This document shows positions 6,007 through 12,012 of a DNA stretch of 12,012 nucleotides, piece by piece. Position numbers and translations under genes: made by a program. The notes under the pieces were generated by a model. That model did no database searches. It saw only the letters and a program-made list of their open reading frames with translations, and was not told the DNA's origin. How positions within the stretch are numbered: position 1 is the first letter of the stretch; each line of letters begins with the position of its first letter. Source of the DNA: an uncultured Treponema sp. (GTDB lineage Bacteria > Spirochaetota > Spirochaetia > Treponematales > Treponemataceae); contig CAMWPF010000022.1 of assembly GCA_947176045.1 (NCBI GenBank), positions 1 to 12,012 of the forward strand. Reading direction: 5' to 3'.

Positions 6007-6040
6007 AAAAAAACGCCGCCGCGCCCCCGGCAGCGCGGCG
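6007..6040 (-). terminator. Strong intrinsic terminator inside the cdd leader
   Basis: On the minus strand CGCCGCGC (6040-6033) and GCGCGGCG (6024-6017) form a perfect 8-bp stem with an 8-nt loop, followed after GCG by seven T (6013-6007). No minus-strand gene ends here: upstream is a divergent plus-strand gene. The terminator therefore lies between the cdd promoter and the cdd Shine-Dalgarno, where only leader transcripts would meet it. Confidence 0.8.
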
Positions 6041-6059
6041 CGCGCGATTGACTGCCGGG
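6026..6059 (-). promoter_or_regulatory. Putative antiterminator stem in the cdd leader
   Basis: Minus-strand CCCGGCAG (6059-6052), at the predicted 5' end of the transcript, is perfectly complementary over 8 nt to CTGCCGGG (6033-6026). That partner forms most of the terminator loop plus one base of its 5' arm. This stem would form before the terminator. A pseudoknot containing both stems would leave only about 2 nt to span an 8-bp helix, so the two are probably mutually exclusive. Confidence 0.5.
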
Positions 6060-6076
6060 CGTTTATATTATACCAT
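6048..6076 (+). promoter_or_regulatory. Likely promoter of the beta-propeller-like gene
   Basis: TTGACT (6048-6053), a 17-bp spacer and TACCAT (6071-6076) give a five-of-six -35 and a four-of-six -10. The expected start is about 4-6 nt before the ATG at 6088, and no Shine-Dalgarno is present. The element overlaps the divergent cdd promoter. Confidence 0.5.
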
Positions 6077-6094
6077 CTCTATCATCTATGAAAA
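6067..6094 (-). promoter_or_regulatory. Promoter of cdd (extended -10)
   Basis: On the minus strand TGGTATAAT provides a perfect -10 (6067-6072) with extended TGn. A four-of-six -35, TTTTCA (6089-6094), lies 16 bp upstream and overlaps the start codon of the divergent gene. The predicted start is A6062 or G6060, which places the antiterminator strand at the very 5' end of the RNA. Confidence 0.68.
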
Positions 6095-7149
6095 CAAAAA
6101 AAAGCCTCGCCTCCGCCATTTTGATTGCGGCCGCCGTCGGCGTCGTGTACATCATTTTCGCAGTCCGTCCCCTTGGAACAGAATACCAGTTCCTTCCTGA
6201 GTGGAAGATCGACGTAACAAATCCCACCGTCCGCGACACGGCGGAAGGAGACACGCTGCTCCCGTTCAAGCTCGGGCAGTCTATGGGCTACTTCACGCCG
6301 GAGGGGAAGGTCGTGCGCTTCGAGACATTTCCGTTCAAGGCGTCGATCTCGCGCTCCTTCTACACGTCATATACCGCGAACAATTCCGGAACTGACTTTT
6401 GGACGCCGGACGGCGAAAAGGCCGGAACCATCAGCGCCAGCGGCTTTCCGATGATTGACGGCGACAGGATCTTCGTGTTCCAGCCGGGAGGCTCGGCCTT
6501 CCTCATGTGCAGCGGGGACGGAAGCCGCCGATGGGAATACAGCGGCGCCGTGCCGATTACGGCGTTCGACTCCGCGGCGGACAGCTGCGTCGCAGGATTT
6601 GCGGACGGCACTGTCTGCGAATTCAGCTCCGACGGCGAAATCCGCCAGCGCTTCGCGCCCGGCGGCAGCGACTACCCGGTCATCCTCGGCGCTGCGATCT
6701 CCCCGGACGGCGAGCACATCGCCACCGTCTCCGGCCAGACGCGGCAGCGCTTCGTCCTCGCAAAGAAGGACGGCGTGCAGACAAAGATCGTCTTCCACGA
6801 GTTCCTGCCGTCGGACGAGCCGCTCCAGCAGCTTGTCAAATTCACCAGCGATTCCGCGCTCGTGTTCTACCACTGCAAGGATGCGATCGGAATCGTCAGC
6901 ACGCGCACGGGAAAGAGCGCGCGCCTCAAAATGTCAGGGCAGGCGATCAGCCTTCAGGAACTGGGGAACCTCGTCTTCGTCCTCACAAAGCGCGGCAGGA
7001 CGTACACCGTCTACGCGATCGAAAAATTCGCGACGCCGGCAGGAAGCTTTTCGTTCCAGGCGGACGCGGCGTTCATACTGGCGGACGGCGGCAGGCTGTA
7101 CGTCGGAAAGGACTCCACGATTTCCTGCATCGACATCCAAAAGAAATAG
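6088..7149 (+). CDS. Membrane-anchored beta-propeller-like protein of unknown function
   Basis: I do not recognise a specific family for this 353-residue protein. A basic start (MKTKKS) and one hydrophobic segment at about 8-26 predict an N-terminal membrane anchor or uncleaved signal, with the rest outside the cytoplasm. The body shows repeated short beta-strand patterns with turn motifs such as FTPEGKVVRF (69-78), WTPDGEKAG (105-113), CSGDGSRRWEYSG (141-153), SSDGEIRQRF (180-189) and ISPDGEHIATVSG (204-216). These resemble WD40/PQQ-type propeller blades and suggest a binding or scaffold role. The ATG at 6088 has no Shine-Dalgarno, and a promoter lies just upstream. The LytM-like gene follows after 12 bp, so the two are probably one operon acting in the envelope. 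Confidence 0.82.
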   Translation: MKTKKSLASAILIAAAVGVVYIIFAVRPLGTEYQFLPEWKIDVTNPTVRDTAEGDTLLPFKLGQSMGYFTPEGKVVRFETFPFKASISRSFYTSYTANNSGTDFWTPDGEKAGTISASGFPMIDGDRIFVFQPGGSAFLMCSGDGSRRWEYSGAVPITAFDSAADSCVAGFADGTVCEFSSDGEIRQRFAPGGSDYPVILGAAISPDGEHIATVSGQTRQRFVLAKKDGVQTKIVFHEFLPSDEPLQQLVKFTSDSALVFYHCKDAIGIVSTRTGKSARLKMSGQAISLQELGNLVFVLTKRGRTYTVYAIEKFATPAGSFSFQADAAFILADGGRLYVGKDSTISCIDIQKK

Positions 7150-7161
7150 GGGGATTCCATA

Positions 7162-8025
7162 ATGAAAAGAACAGCCGCACCGCTCCTGTTCCTCGCGGCG
7201 GCCCAGCTGGCCGCGTTCGACTGGCCGCAAGTCCAGCCCGTCCAGCTCGACTCATTCTATTCGTATTTCGGACAGCTGCGCGGCGGCACCATCAGCAGCT
7301 CCCTCATCTTCTCCGAACCGTCCGAAGTCAAGGCTGCGGACGGCGGCTATCTGACAGTCATCATCCGCGAGCATAACGATGAGACGGACTTCTTTCCGTC
7401 CGCGCTGGGAAACGCCGTCGTCATCGCCCACAAGGACAGCCTGCTCACCGTCTACGCGAACATCGACGCCGCCAGCCTCGATGAAATCAACGTGGACCGG
7501 CAGGACGTCGAGGCGGGAGCGCCGCTCGGCAGCACGGGGGACAGCGCATGGCAGCACGGAAACAGCGCGCTGGAATTCCAGGTCATCGACACCAAGAACA
7601 ATACCGCCATCAACCCCCGCCTCCTCGCGCCGCGGATCGGCAGGGAGCTGCCGCTCTCCATTTCCGGCATCGTCATGCAGGGAAGGAACGGCCGCTTCTA
7701 CGAGGCGTCCCGGCAGAACGCGCTGCCCGCCGGAACATACCGCGTGTACGCGCGCCGCCAGCCGACCGCCGTGCCGTACAAGACGCGCATATCCATCAAC
7801 GGGACGCTTGTGGACGAGCTGCTCTACGACCTGCTCCGGCAGGACGGAAATCAGCTGTGCGTCTCAGGCAGGAAGAACTACCCCAAGGACGCCGTCTACC
7901 CGGACGGCAGGCTGCACCTCATCGGCGAGGCGAACCTTGCCGCCGGACACAACGCCCTGCAGCTCACGCTCATCGACATCCTCGGAAAGGAGACGAGCGC
8001 CCTGTACAACCTGTCGATATACTGA
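7162..8025 (+). CDS. Exported LytM/M23-fold protein without the usual zinc ligands
   Basis: The 287-residue product has a short signal peptide (hydrophobic 5-18, likely cleaved near AAFD). Residues about 35-155 follow the LytM/M23 pattern: GNAVVIAHKDSLLTVYANI, then VEAGAPLGSTGDSAWQHGNSALEFQVID. In active M23 endopeptidases these segments read YAHL and HLHFEV, and a first HxxxD motif lies earlier. Here YANI replaces YAHL, SALEF replaces HLHFE, and ISSSLIF occupies the first site, so all recognisable zinc ligands are absent. Such degenerate LytM proteins (EnvC, NlpD) activate amidases rather than cut peptidoglycan; a similar role here is inference. Residues about 160-287 form an additional domain I cannot assign. 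The ATG at 7162 has AGGGGGA 7 nt upstream. It is cotranscribed with the preceding gene. Confidence 0.8.
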   Translation: MKRTAAPLLFLAAAQLAAFDWPQVQPVQLDSFYSYFGQLRGGTISSSLIFSEPSEVKAADGGYLTVIIREHNDETDFFPSALGNAVVIAHKDSLLTVYANIDAASLDEINVDRQDVEAGAPLGSTGDSAWQHGNSALEFQVIDTKNNTAINPRLLAPRIGRELPLSISGIVMQGRNGRFYEASRQNALPAGTYRVYARRQPTAVPYKTRISINGTLVDELLYDLLRQDGNQLCVSGRKNYPKDAVYPDGRLHLIGEANLAAGHNALQLTLIDILGKETSALYNLSIY

Positions 8026-8067
8026 CGCCACAGCCGCGCCGATGCAGGCGGAAGGAGGGCGCCCGAC

Positions 8068-8092
8068 AAAAAAAGCCGCGCGAGGCGGCTTT
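8068..8092 (-). terminator. Terminator in the convergent metQ / M23-like gap
   Basis: AAAGCCGC and GCGGCTTT form a perfect 8-bp stem with a 5-nt loop. Read on the minus strand the 3' arm continues into seven T (8074-8068), a good terminator for metQ, although about 150 nt past its stop. Read on the plus strand only three T follow, so any effect on the upstream plus-strand operon would be weak. The rest of 8026-8241 holds no convincing gene. It has one further 7-bp inverted repeat (TCCTGCC at 8172-8178 with GGCAGGA at 8188-8194) without a T-tract. Confidence 0.75.
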
Positions 8093-8241
8093 CGGAACTG
8101 GCGTCCGTCAAGAGAAGAAGGCGGCGGAAGGGACGAGGCAATCCCAAACAGTGCCGGAGCCGACGGGCGCTTCCTGCCACGGCGTCCGGCAGGAGCCTTG
8201 CCGCTCCATCGCCGCCAATCGGCCGCGCCGCCGCTAGGAAG

Positions 8242-9042
8242 TCAGAACACCGCCACAACTTCGCCGTTCTTGTACGTCTCGGCGATGTAGTCCCTGACCT
8301 TCTGGCTGCGCACCGCTCCGACAAGCGCCTTGATTTTTTCAGACTCCTCGCCGCCGGCCTTCGTGCAGAGGACGTTCACGTACGGGGAATCCGCGCCCTC
8401 GACGAACAGCCCGTCTTCAGAAGCGTTCAGTCCGGCGGGAAGCGCGTAGTTTCCGTTGATGACCGCCGCGTCCACATCGGAGAGGACGCGCGGCAGGGAC
8501 GCCGCCTCAATTTCGCTGAACTTCAGATCCTTCCTGTTTTCCACGATGTCGGCGGGAACGGCCGTCAGCCCGGCGCCCTCGTCCAAGACGACAAGTCCCG
8601 CCGACTGAAGCAGCAGGAGCGCGCGCCCTTCATTGGTCGGATCATTGGGAATGGCGATTTCCGCGCCGTCAGGAATGTCCTCAAGGCTGCCATATTTGGA
8701 AGAATACAGCGCGAGCGGCTCGATATGAATGGCCGCCACGCTGACCAGATGGCAGCCGCGCTCGCTGTTGAACGACTCCATGTACGGCAGGTGCTGGAAA
8801 TAGTTCGCGTCGATTTCCCCCGCCTCCACCGCCTCATTCGGCGTCACATAGTCGGTGAATTCCACGACGTTCAGATTCCAGCCCTGCTCCGCAAGGTCTC
8901 CGGCAATCAGCTCCAAAATCGCCGCATGAGGCTCCGGCGTCGCGCCGACTGAAATCACATTGTCCGCGCCACTCTTCCTGCATCCTGAAAACACAACGGC
9001 GGCGGCAACAGCCGCGCCCGCAATCGCACTGATTCTTTTCAT
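8242..9042 (-). CDS. metQ: MetQ/NlpA-family substrate-binding lipoprotein (methionine ABC uptake)
   Basis: MetQ captures methionine outside the inner membrane and delivers it to the MetNI ABC transporter. The 266-residue precursor has a lipoprotein signal peptide with lipobox FSGC (Cys21). Family motifs follow: GATPEPHA (33-40), EFTDYVTPNEAVEAGEIDANYFQH (in the 61-84 region), IPNDPTNEGRALLLLQ (131-146) and INGNYAL (195-201). The frame is open to 9120, but the ATG at 9042 has AGGAG 7 nt upstream and gives a proper signal peptide. No metN or metI adjoins it: neighbours are mnmA upstream and a convergent gene downstream, so partners must be encoded elsewhere. It appears to have its own promoter. 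Related NlpA proteins may bind other small ligands, so substrate specificity is less sure than family. Confidence 0.92.
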   Translation of the reverse strand: MKRISAIAGAAVAAAVVFSGCRKSGADNVISVGATPEPHAAILELIAGDLAEQGWNLNVVEFTDYVTPNEAVEAGEIDANYFQHLPYMESFNSERGCHLVSVAAIHIEPLALYSSKYGSLEDIPDGAEIAIPNDPTNEGRALLLLQSAGLVVLDEGAGLTAVPADIVENRKDLKFSEIEAASLPRVLSDVDAAVINGNYALPAGLNASEDGLFVEGADSPYVNVLCTKAGGEESEKIKALVGAVRSQKVRDYIAETYKNGEVVAVF

Positions 9043-9090
9043 ACAAACACTCCTAAACGGCGGAACAGGCCGCCTCCTTTGCTTCCTGCC

Positions 9091-9120
9091 ACTGTACCGC
9101 TTCAATTCGCCCGATGTCAA
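9091..9120 (-). promoter_or_regulatory. Likely promoter of metQ, overlapping the mnmA stop codon
   Basis: TTGACA (9115-9120) overlaps the TGA of mnmA. After an 18-bp spacer comes TACAGT (9091-9096), a four-of-six -10. The predicted start near 9084 leaves a leader of about 40 nt containing the AGGAG Shine-Dalgarno and a short GGCGG/CCGCC hairpin. Confidence 0.55.
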
Positions 9121-10304
9121 TAGCGTCTGGAGGCGCAGCCGTCCGCCCGGCAGATGATGCCGCCGCCGGCGACGACGCCGTCACGGTACAGGACGGCGGA
9201 CTGCCCCGGAGCGACGGCGCGCTGCGGCCCGGCGAAGGTGATGCGGAACGGCGTTCCCGAAAAGGACTCGCCGGCCTCCGGCTCATAGCGCTCGATCCGC
9301 GCCGCCACAGGACGCGACGCCAGCCGTATCTTCACAAGCGCCTCGAACGGCTCCGGCGGCTCCAATCCGGCGGGCCACACGAAATCGTCGGCGACCAGCC
9401 CGGAGGCGTCCAGCTCGCCGACTCCGGCAAGGACGACCACATTTTCCGCCGCATCGATCGAATGGACGTACAGCGGACGGTCCGCGCTGACGCCAAGCCC
9501 GCGGCGCTGCCCCACCGTGTAATGCTCGATGCCCCGGTGCCTGCCGAGGACGTGTCCGTCCAAATCAATGATGTCGCCGGGAACAGACGGCTTGTCGGCA
9601 AAGAGCAGGTCGAAATATTCTTCCGGAATGAAGTCCTGGCTTTCCTCCCGCGCCGCAGCAGCAAGGCGACGCTCTGCGGCAAGCGCGAACACGTCGCGCT
9701 TGGCAAGCCCCGCCAGCGGAAAGCGCACCTTTTCAAGAACGTCCGACGGAATCCGGCACAAAAAATACGTCTGGTCTTTTGACGCGTCAGCCGCCGATGC
9801 AATCATGCACGGCCGCGCGTCCGTACCCCACAGTCCGGCATCAGGCCGGACGACCCGCGCATAATGCCCCGTGCAGAAAAAATCGTAGTCCATGCCCAGT
9901 GCCGCGACGCCTTCCAGCAGCGCCCCAAATTTGATGAAGCGGTTGCAGCGGATGCAGGGATTCGGCGTGCGTCCCGAACGGTACTCCGCCTTGAAGTAGT
10001 CGAGAACCTCGCGCCGGTACGCCCCGCGCACATCGATGACGCGGTACTCCATGCCATGCTCCGCACAGAACGCCCGGCACGCCGCGATGTTCTCCTCCTC
10101 GCCCGGCCCATAGCAGGACTCCCGCGGCGCCTTTCCGCCGATTTGTTCGGGAAGCCCGCCGTCCCACAGCGACATCGTCACGCCGATGACGCGGCAGCCC
10201 TTTTCCTGAAGCATGAGCGCCGCAAGCGTGGAATCCACGCCGCCCGACATTCCGACAACCACCGTATCGCCCTTTGCGGGCAGACGTTCGTCACTGAATT
10301 TCAT
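9117..10304 (-). CDS. mnmA: tRNA-specific 2-thiouridylase MnmA (CxxC type)
   Basis: MnmA makes the 2-thiouridine at wobble position 34 of Lys, Glu and Gln tRNAs by ATP activation and sulfur transfer. The 395-residue product has the PP-loop GMSGGVDST (18-26), the NPCIRCNRFIKF segment (116-126 region), TGHYAR (145-150), SKDQTYFL (175-182) and HYTVGQRRGLG (261-271), plus the C-terminal beta-barrel region. E. coli MnmA has Asp99, Cys102 and Cys199 at the active site. Here the Asp99 position is Cys117 in a CxxC with Cys120, and the segment where Cys199 would lie reads ESQDFIPEE with no cysteine. The ATG at 10304 has no Shine-Dalgarno and a -10 element ends 8 nt upstream, so the mRNA is probably leaderless. 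metQ follows from its own promoter. Confidence 0.95.
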   Translation of the reverse strand: MKFSDERLPAKGDTVVVGMSGGVDSTLAALMLQEKGCRVIGVTMSLWDGGLPEQIGGKAPRESCYGPGEEENIAACRAFCAEHGMEYRVIDVRGAYRREVLDYFKAEYRSGRTPNPCIRCNRFIKFGALLEGVAALGMDYDFFCTGHYARVVRPDAGLWGTDARPCMIASAADASKDQTYFLCRIPSDVLEKVRFPLAGLAKRDVFALAAERRLAAAAREESQDFIPEEYFDLLFADKPSVPGDIIDLDGHVLGRHRGIEHYTVGQRRGLGVSADRPLYVHSIDAAENVVVLAGVGELDASGLVADDFVWPAGLEPPEPFEALVKIRLASRPVAARIERYEPEAGESFSGTPFRITFAGPQRAVAPGQSAVLYRDGVVAGGGIICRADGCASRRY

Positions 10305-10312
10305 AGTGAATC

Positions 10313-10341
10313 AGTATACAATAATCCTGCGCCAATGGGAA
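10313..10341 (-). promoter_or_regulatory. Promoter of mnmA (leaderless configuration)
   Basis: On the minus strand TTCCCA (10336-10341), a 17-bp spacer and TATACT (10313-10318) match consensus at four and five of six positions. The -10 ends 8 nt before the ATG at 10304, exactly as at the rluA gene, so the start site should lie at the start codon. Confidence 0.62.
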
Positions 10342-10344
10342 TAT

Positions 10345-10361
10345 GCGCCCCCTGCGGGCGC
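10345..10361 (-). terminator. Weak hairpin after hslU
   Basis: GCGCCC and GGGCGC form a perfect 6-bp stem with a 5-nt loop, starting 3 nt past the hslU stop. It is followed by ATATTCCC rather than a T-tract. It may stall or protect the hslVU mRNA end, but it is not a canonical terminator, and readthrough into mnmA is possible. Confidence 0.33.
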
Positions 10362-10363
10362 GC

Positions 10364-11779
10364 CTACAGGATGTAGCGCGACAAGTCCTGATCAGCGGCG
10401 ACATCCTTGAGCCGTTCGTCCACATACGCCGCATCGATGGAAACCGTCTCCCCGCTGCGCTCGTCCGCGCTGAACGAAATGTCGTCCAGCACCTTCTCCA
10501 TAATGGTGTGCAGGCGGCGCGCGCCGATGTTCTCGCTGCGGGCGTTCACGTCCTCGGCGATGAAGCTCATCCGGTCGATGGAATCATCGGTAAAGACGAG
10601 CGTCACGCCCTCCGTCGCAAGCAGCGACGTGTACTGCCGGATGAGCGAATTCTTCGGCTCCATGAGGATCTTGCGGAAATCATCCTTGTGCAGGGAGTCA
10701 AGCTCCACCCGCAGCGGAAACCGTCCCTGCAGCTCGGGAATTAGATCGCTTGGCGCGGCGACGCTGAACGCGCCGGCGGCAATGAACAGGATGTGCGTCG
10801 TGTTGACGACGCCGTACTTCGTGTTGACGTTGCTCCCTTCCACAATCGGAAGGATGTCGCGCTGGACGCCCTCGCGGGAGACGTCCTGTCCGTGGGACTC
10901 TCCGTGGACGGCGATCTTGTCAATCTCGTCGATGAAGATGATGCCGCTCTGCTCGACGCGGCGGCGCGCAGTTTCAGAAACTTTGTCGTTGTCAACCATG
11001 CTGTCCAGCGTCTGCTCCGTCAGAATCCGGCGCGCCTCGCTGACCGAAACAGTGCGGCGCTTGCTGCGGCCGCCGCTGAGCATGGACGCAAGGCTCTGCA
11101 TTCCGCTCTGCAAGTCGTCGAGGCTTCCTCCGGCAATGATCTCCATGCTCGGAATCTGGTGCGGACGGCTCACGTTCAGCTCCACCTCCCGTTCCTCAAG
11201 CTTTCCGTCACGGAGCATCGCGCGGAACTTTTCCCGAGTGGAATCCGCCGCGCTTCCGGCGGCATCAGTCGGAAGCGCGGCTTCATCAGCGCCGCCCTTC
11301 TTCTTGTCCCCGCCGCTTCCCGGCAGAAGCAGGTCGAGCAGCTTTTCTTCGACGGCGGCAACGCTCTTTTCCCTCAAGGACTCTTCCATCTCCGCCTTCA
11401 CGTCGTTGAAGCCGACCGCCATCAGGTCGCGGATCATCGATTCGACGTCGCGCCCGACGTAGCCGACCTCGGTGTACTTCGTCGCCTCCACCTTGAGGAA
11501 CGGCGCGCCGCACAGCTTCGCGAGGCGCCGCGCGATTTCCGTCTTCCCGACGCCCGTCGGCCCGATCATGAGGATGTTCTTCGGCGCGACCTCGTCGCGG
11601 ATCTCTTCAGGCAGCTTGAGCCGGCGGGAGCGGTTTCGCAGGGCGACTGCTACGGCGCGCTTTGCTTTTCCCTGTCCGACAATGTACTGGTCAAGCTTTT
11701 CCACAATCTGCCGCGGCGTCAAATCCAACGACTCCTCCGGCAGCTTCATATCGACAGATACAGGCATGGTGTCCGACAC
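10364..11779 (-). CDS. hslU: ATP-dependent protease ATPase subunit HslU
   Basis: HslU is the AAA+ unfoldase that feeds substrates into the HslV peptidase (the ClpYQ complex). The 471-residue product has Walker A GPTGVGKT (73-80), the pore-loop region GYVGRD (106-111), an inserted I domain (about 111-244) with a flexible Gly/Lys/Ala-rich loop (about 153-182), Walker B IIFIDEID (280-287), the sensor-2 region GARRLHT (419-425), and the C-terminal tail DLSRYIL that docks into HslV. The start is GTG at 11779, preceded by GGAGGA at about 6 nt; the in-frame ATG at 11767 is too far from that motif. The hslV stop TAG and this GTG share one base (TAGTG), indicating translational coupling. Length and motifs are complete. 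Confidence 0.97.
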   Translation of the reverse strand: MSDTMPVSVDMKLPEESLDLTPRQIVEKLDQYIVGQGKAKRAVAVALRNRSRRLKLPEEIRDEVAPKNILMIGPTGVGKTEIARRLAKLCGAPFLKVEATKYTEVGYVGRDVESMIRDLMAVGFNDVKAEMEESLREKSVAAVEEKLLDLLLPGSGGDKKKGGADEAALPTDAAGSAADSTREKFRAMLRDGKLEEREVELNVSRPHQIPSMEIIAGGSLDDLQSGMQSLASMLSGGRSKRRTVSVSEARRILTEQTLDSMVDNDKVSETARRRVEQSGIIFIDEIDKIAVHGESHGQDVSREGVQRDILPIVEGSNVNTKYGVVNTTHILFIAAGAFSVAAPSDLIPELQGRFPLRVELDSLHKDDFRKILMEPKNSLIRQYTSLLATEGVTLVFTDDSIDRMSFIAEDVNARSENIGARRLHTIMEKVLDDISFSADERSGETVSIDAAYVDERLKDVAADQDLSRYIL

Positions 11780-12012
11780 TACAGTTCCTCCACAGTAATA
11801 TGTTCATTCGTATAGATGCAGATGCTCCCGGCAATCCGCAGGCTGCGCTCCGCAATCTCCCGTGCGGAAAGATCCGACGAATTCAAATAGGCGAGCGCCG
11901 CCGCGTACGCGAAGTTGCCGCCGGAACCAATCGCAAGCACGTCGTTCTCCGGCTCGACGACGTTTCCGTCGCCGGAAATAAGCAGGATCTTGTCCTTGTC
12001 GGCGACCAGAAG
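11779..12012 (-). CDS. hslV: ATP-dependent protease peptidase subunit HslV, C-terminal part (partial)
   Basis: The frame enters from the right edge and gives the last 77 residues plus a TAG stop. HslV is the threonine peptidase core of HslVU; the catalytic N-terminal Thr lies outside the window. Recognisable family sequence includes LLVADKDKILLISGDGNVVEP, DVLAIGSGGNFAYAAALAY and the C-terminal SICIYTNEHITVEEL. The order hslV-hslU with a one-base overlap is the usual operon and supports the call. The promoter is beyond the edge. Confidence 0.96.
   Translation of the reverse strand, partial: LLVADKDKILLISGDGNVVEPENDVLAIGSGGNFAYAAALAYLNSSDLSAREIAERSLRIAGSICIYTNEHITVEEL

Noticed and set aside
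6017..6059. A complete H-type pseudoknot joining both cdd-leader stems (riboswitch-like)
   Set aside because: The strand order fits, but only about 2 nt would have to cross an 8-bp helix, which is too short; mutually exclusive stems are more likely.
8026..8241. Small gene in the convergent gap
   Set aside because: No frame has a start with a Shine-Dalgarno and plausible protein composition; only hairpins are visible.
7379..8290. A 303-codon Ser/Thr/Arg-rich plus frame overlapping the LytM-like gene
   Set aside because: It is out of frame with the signal-peptide-bearing LytM-like protein that has a good Shine-Dalgarno and recognisable fold segments.
9043..9090. SAM or other methionine-linked riboswitch before metQ
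   Set aside because: The predicted leader is only about 40 nt, with one short hairpin; there is no room for a known riboswitch fold.
9043..9120. N-terminal extension of metQ
   Set aside because: It would bury the lipoprotein signal peptide; the ATG at 9042 has a Shine-Dalgarno and gives a normal signal sequence and lipobox.
10407..11815. Long plus-strand open frames (351 and 340 codons) opposite hslU
   Set aside because: They are antisense to a fully conserved hslU with intact motifs; the composition (Ser/Arg- or Ala/Asp/His-rich) is that of G+C-rich shadow frames, and no start signals are seen.

Overview
The window is G+C-rich, gene-dense bacterial chromosome (clearly above 55% G+C by eye). 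It encodes housekeeping proteins plus several exported ones. The best guess for the host is a spirochaete, probably a Treponema-like member of the Spirochaetales. This rests on a fused excisionase-type HTH / PTS EIIA protein, a NusA with an added C-terminal zinc ribbon, and a stand-alone MetQ lipoprotein. None of these is conclusive and no rRNA or tRNA is present, so the assignment is an inference. I see no mobile element, CRISPR array, prophage or tRNA.

Layout. 1-2655 (minus): the translation/transcription operon rimP-nusA-infB, with infB cut by the window edge. It has a near-consensus promoter, a palindrome over the -10, and an intrinsic-terminator hairpin in the leader. 2740-3933 (minus): an exported protein with a transglutaminase-like C-terminal domain. 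It is divergent, across 30 bp, from 3964-4650 (plus), an RluA-family pseudouridine synthase that appears to be leaderless. 4747-5400 (minus): the HTH-EIIA fusion. 5523-5969 (minus): cytidine deaminase, preceded by a perfect extended -10 promoter and a leader that can form either an early 8-bp stem or a strong terminator. Divergent from it, 6088-8025 (plus) is a two-gene unit: a membrane-anchored beta-propeller-like protein and an exported LytM/M23-fold protein without recognisable zinc ligands. 8242-9042 (minus): MetQ lipoprotein. 9117-10304 (minus): MnmA. 10364-12012 (minus): hslU and the 3' end of hslV, overlapping by one base.

How the parts fit. RimP, NusA and IF-2 form the conserved ribosome-maturation, transcription-elongation and translation-initiation operon. 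RluA and MnmA modify stable RNAs. HslVU is an ATP-dependent protease. Cytidine deaminase and MetQ serve nucleoside salvage and amino-acid uptake. The plus-strand pair and the transglutaminase-like protein probably act in the envelope or periplasm.

The most interesting signals are regulatory rather than a new gene system. (1) The cdd leader contains a putative antiterminator/terminator switch. (2) The rimP-nusA-infB leader contains a promoter, a -10 palindrome and a terminator in a row, which suggests attenuation or NusA autoregulation. (3) rluA and mnmA each have a -10 element ending 8 nt before the ATG and no Shine-Dalgarno, and the gene at 6088 is similar; this points to leaderless mRNAs. 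(4) Short direct repeats sit inside the promoter of the HTH-EIIA gene. All are read by eye and need transcript-end mapping and comparison with related genomes.
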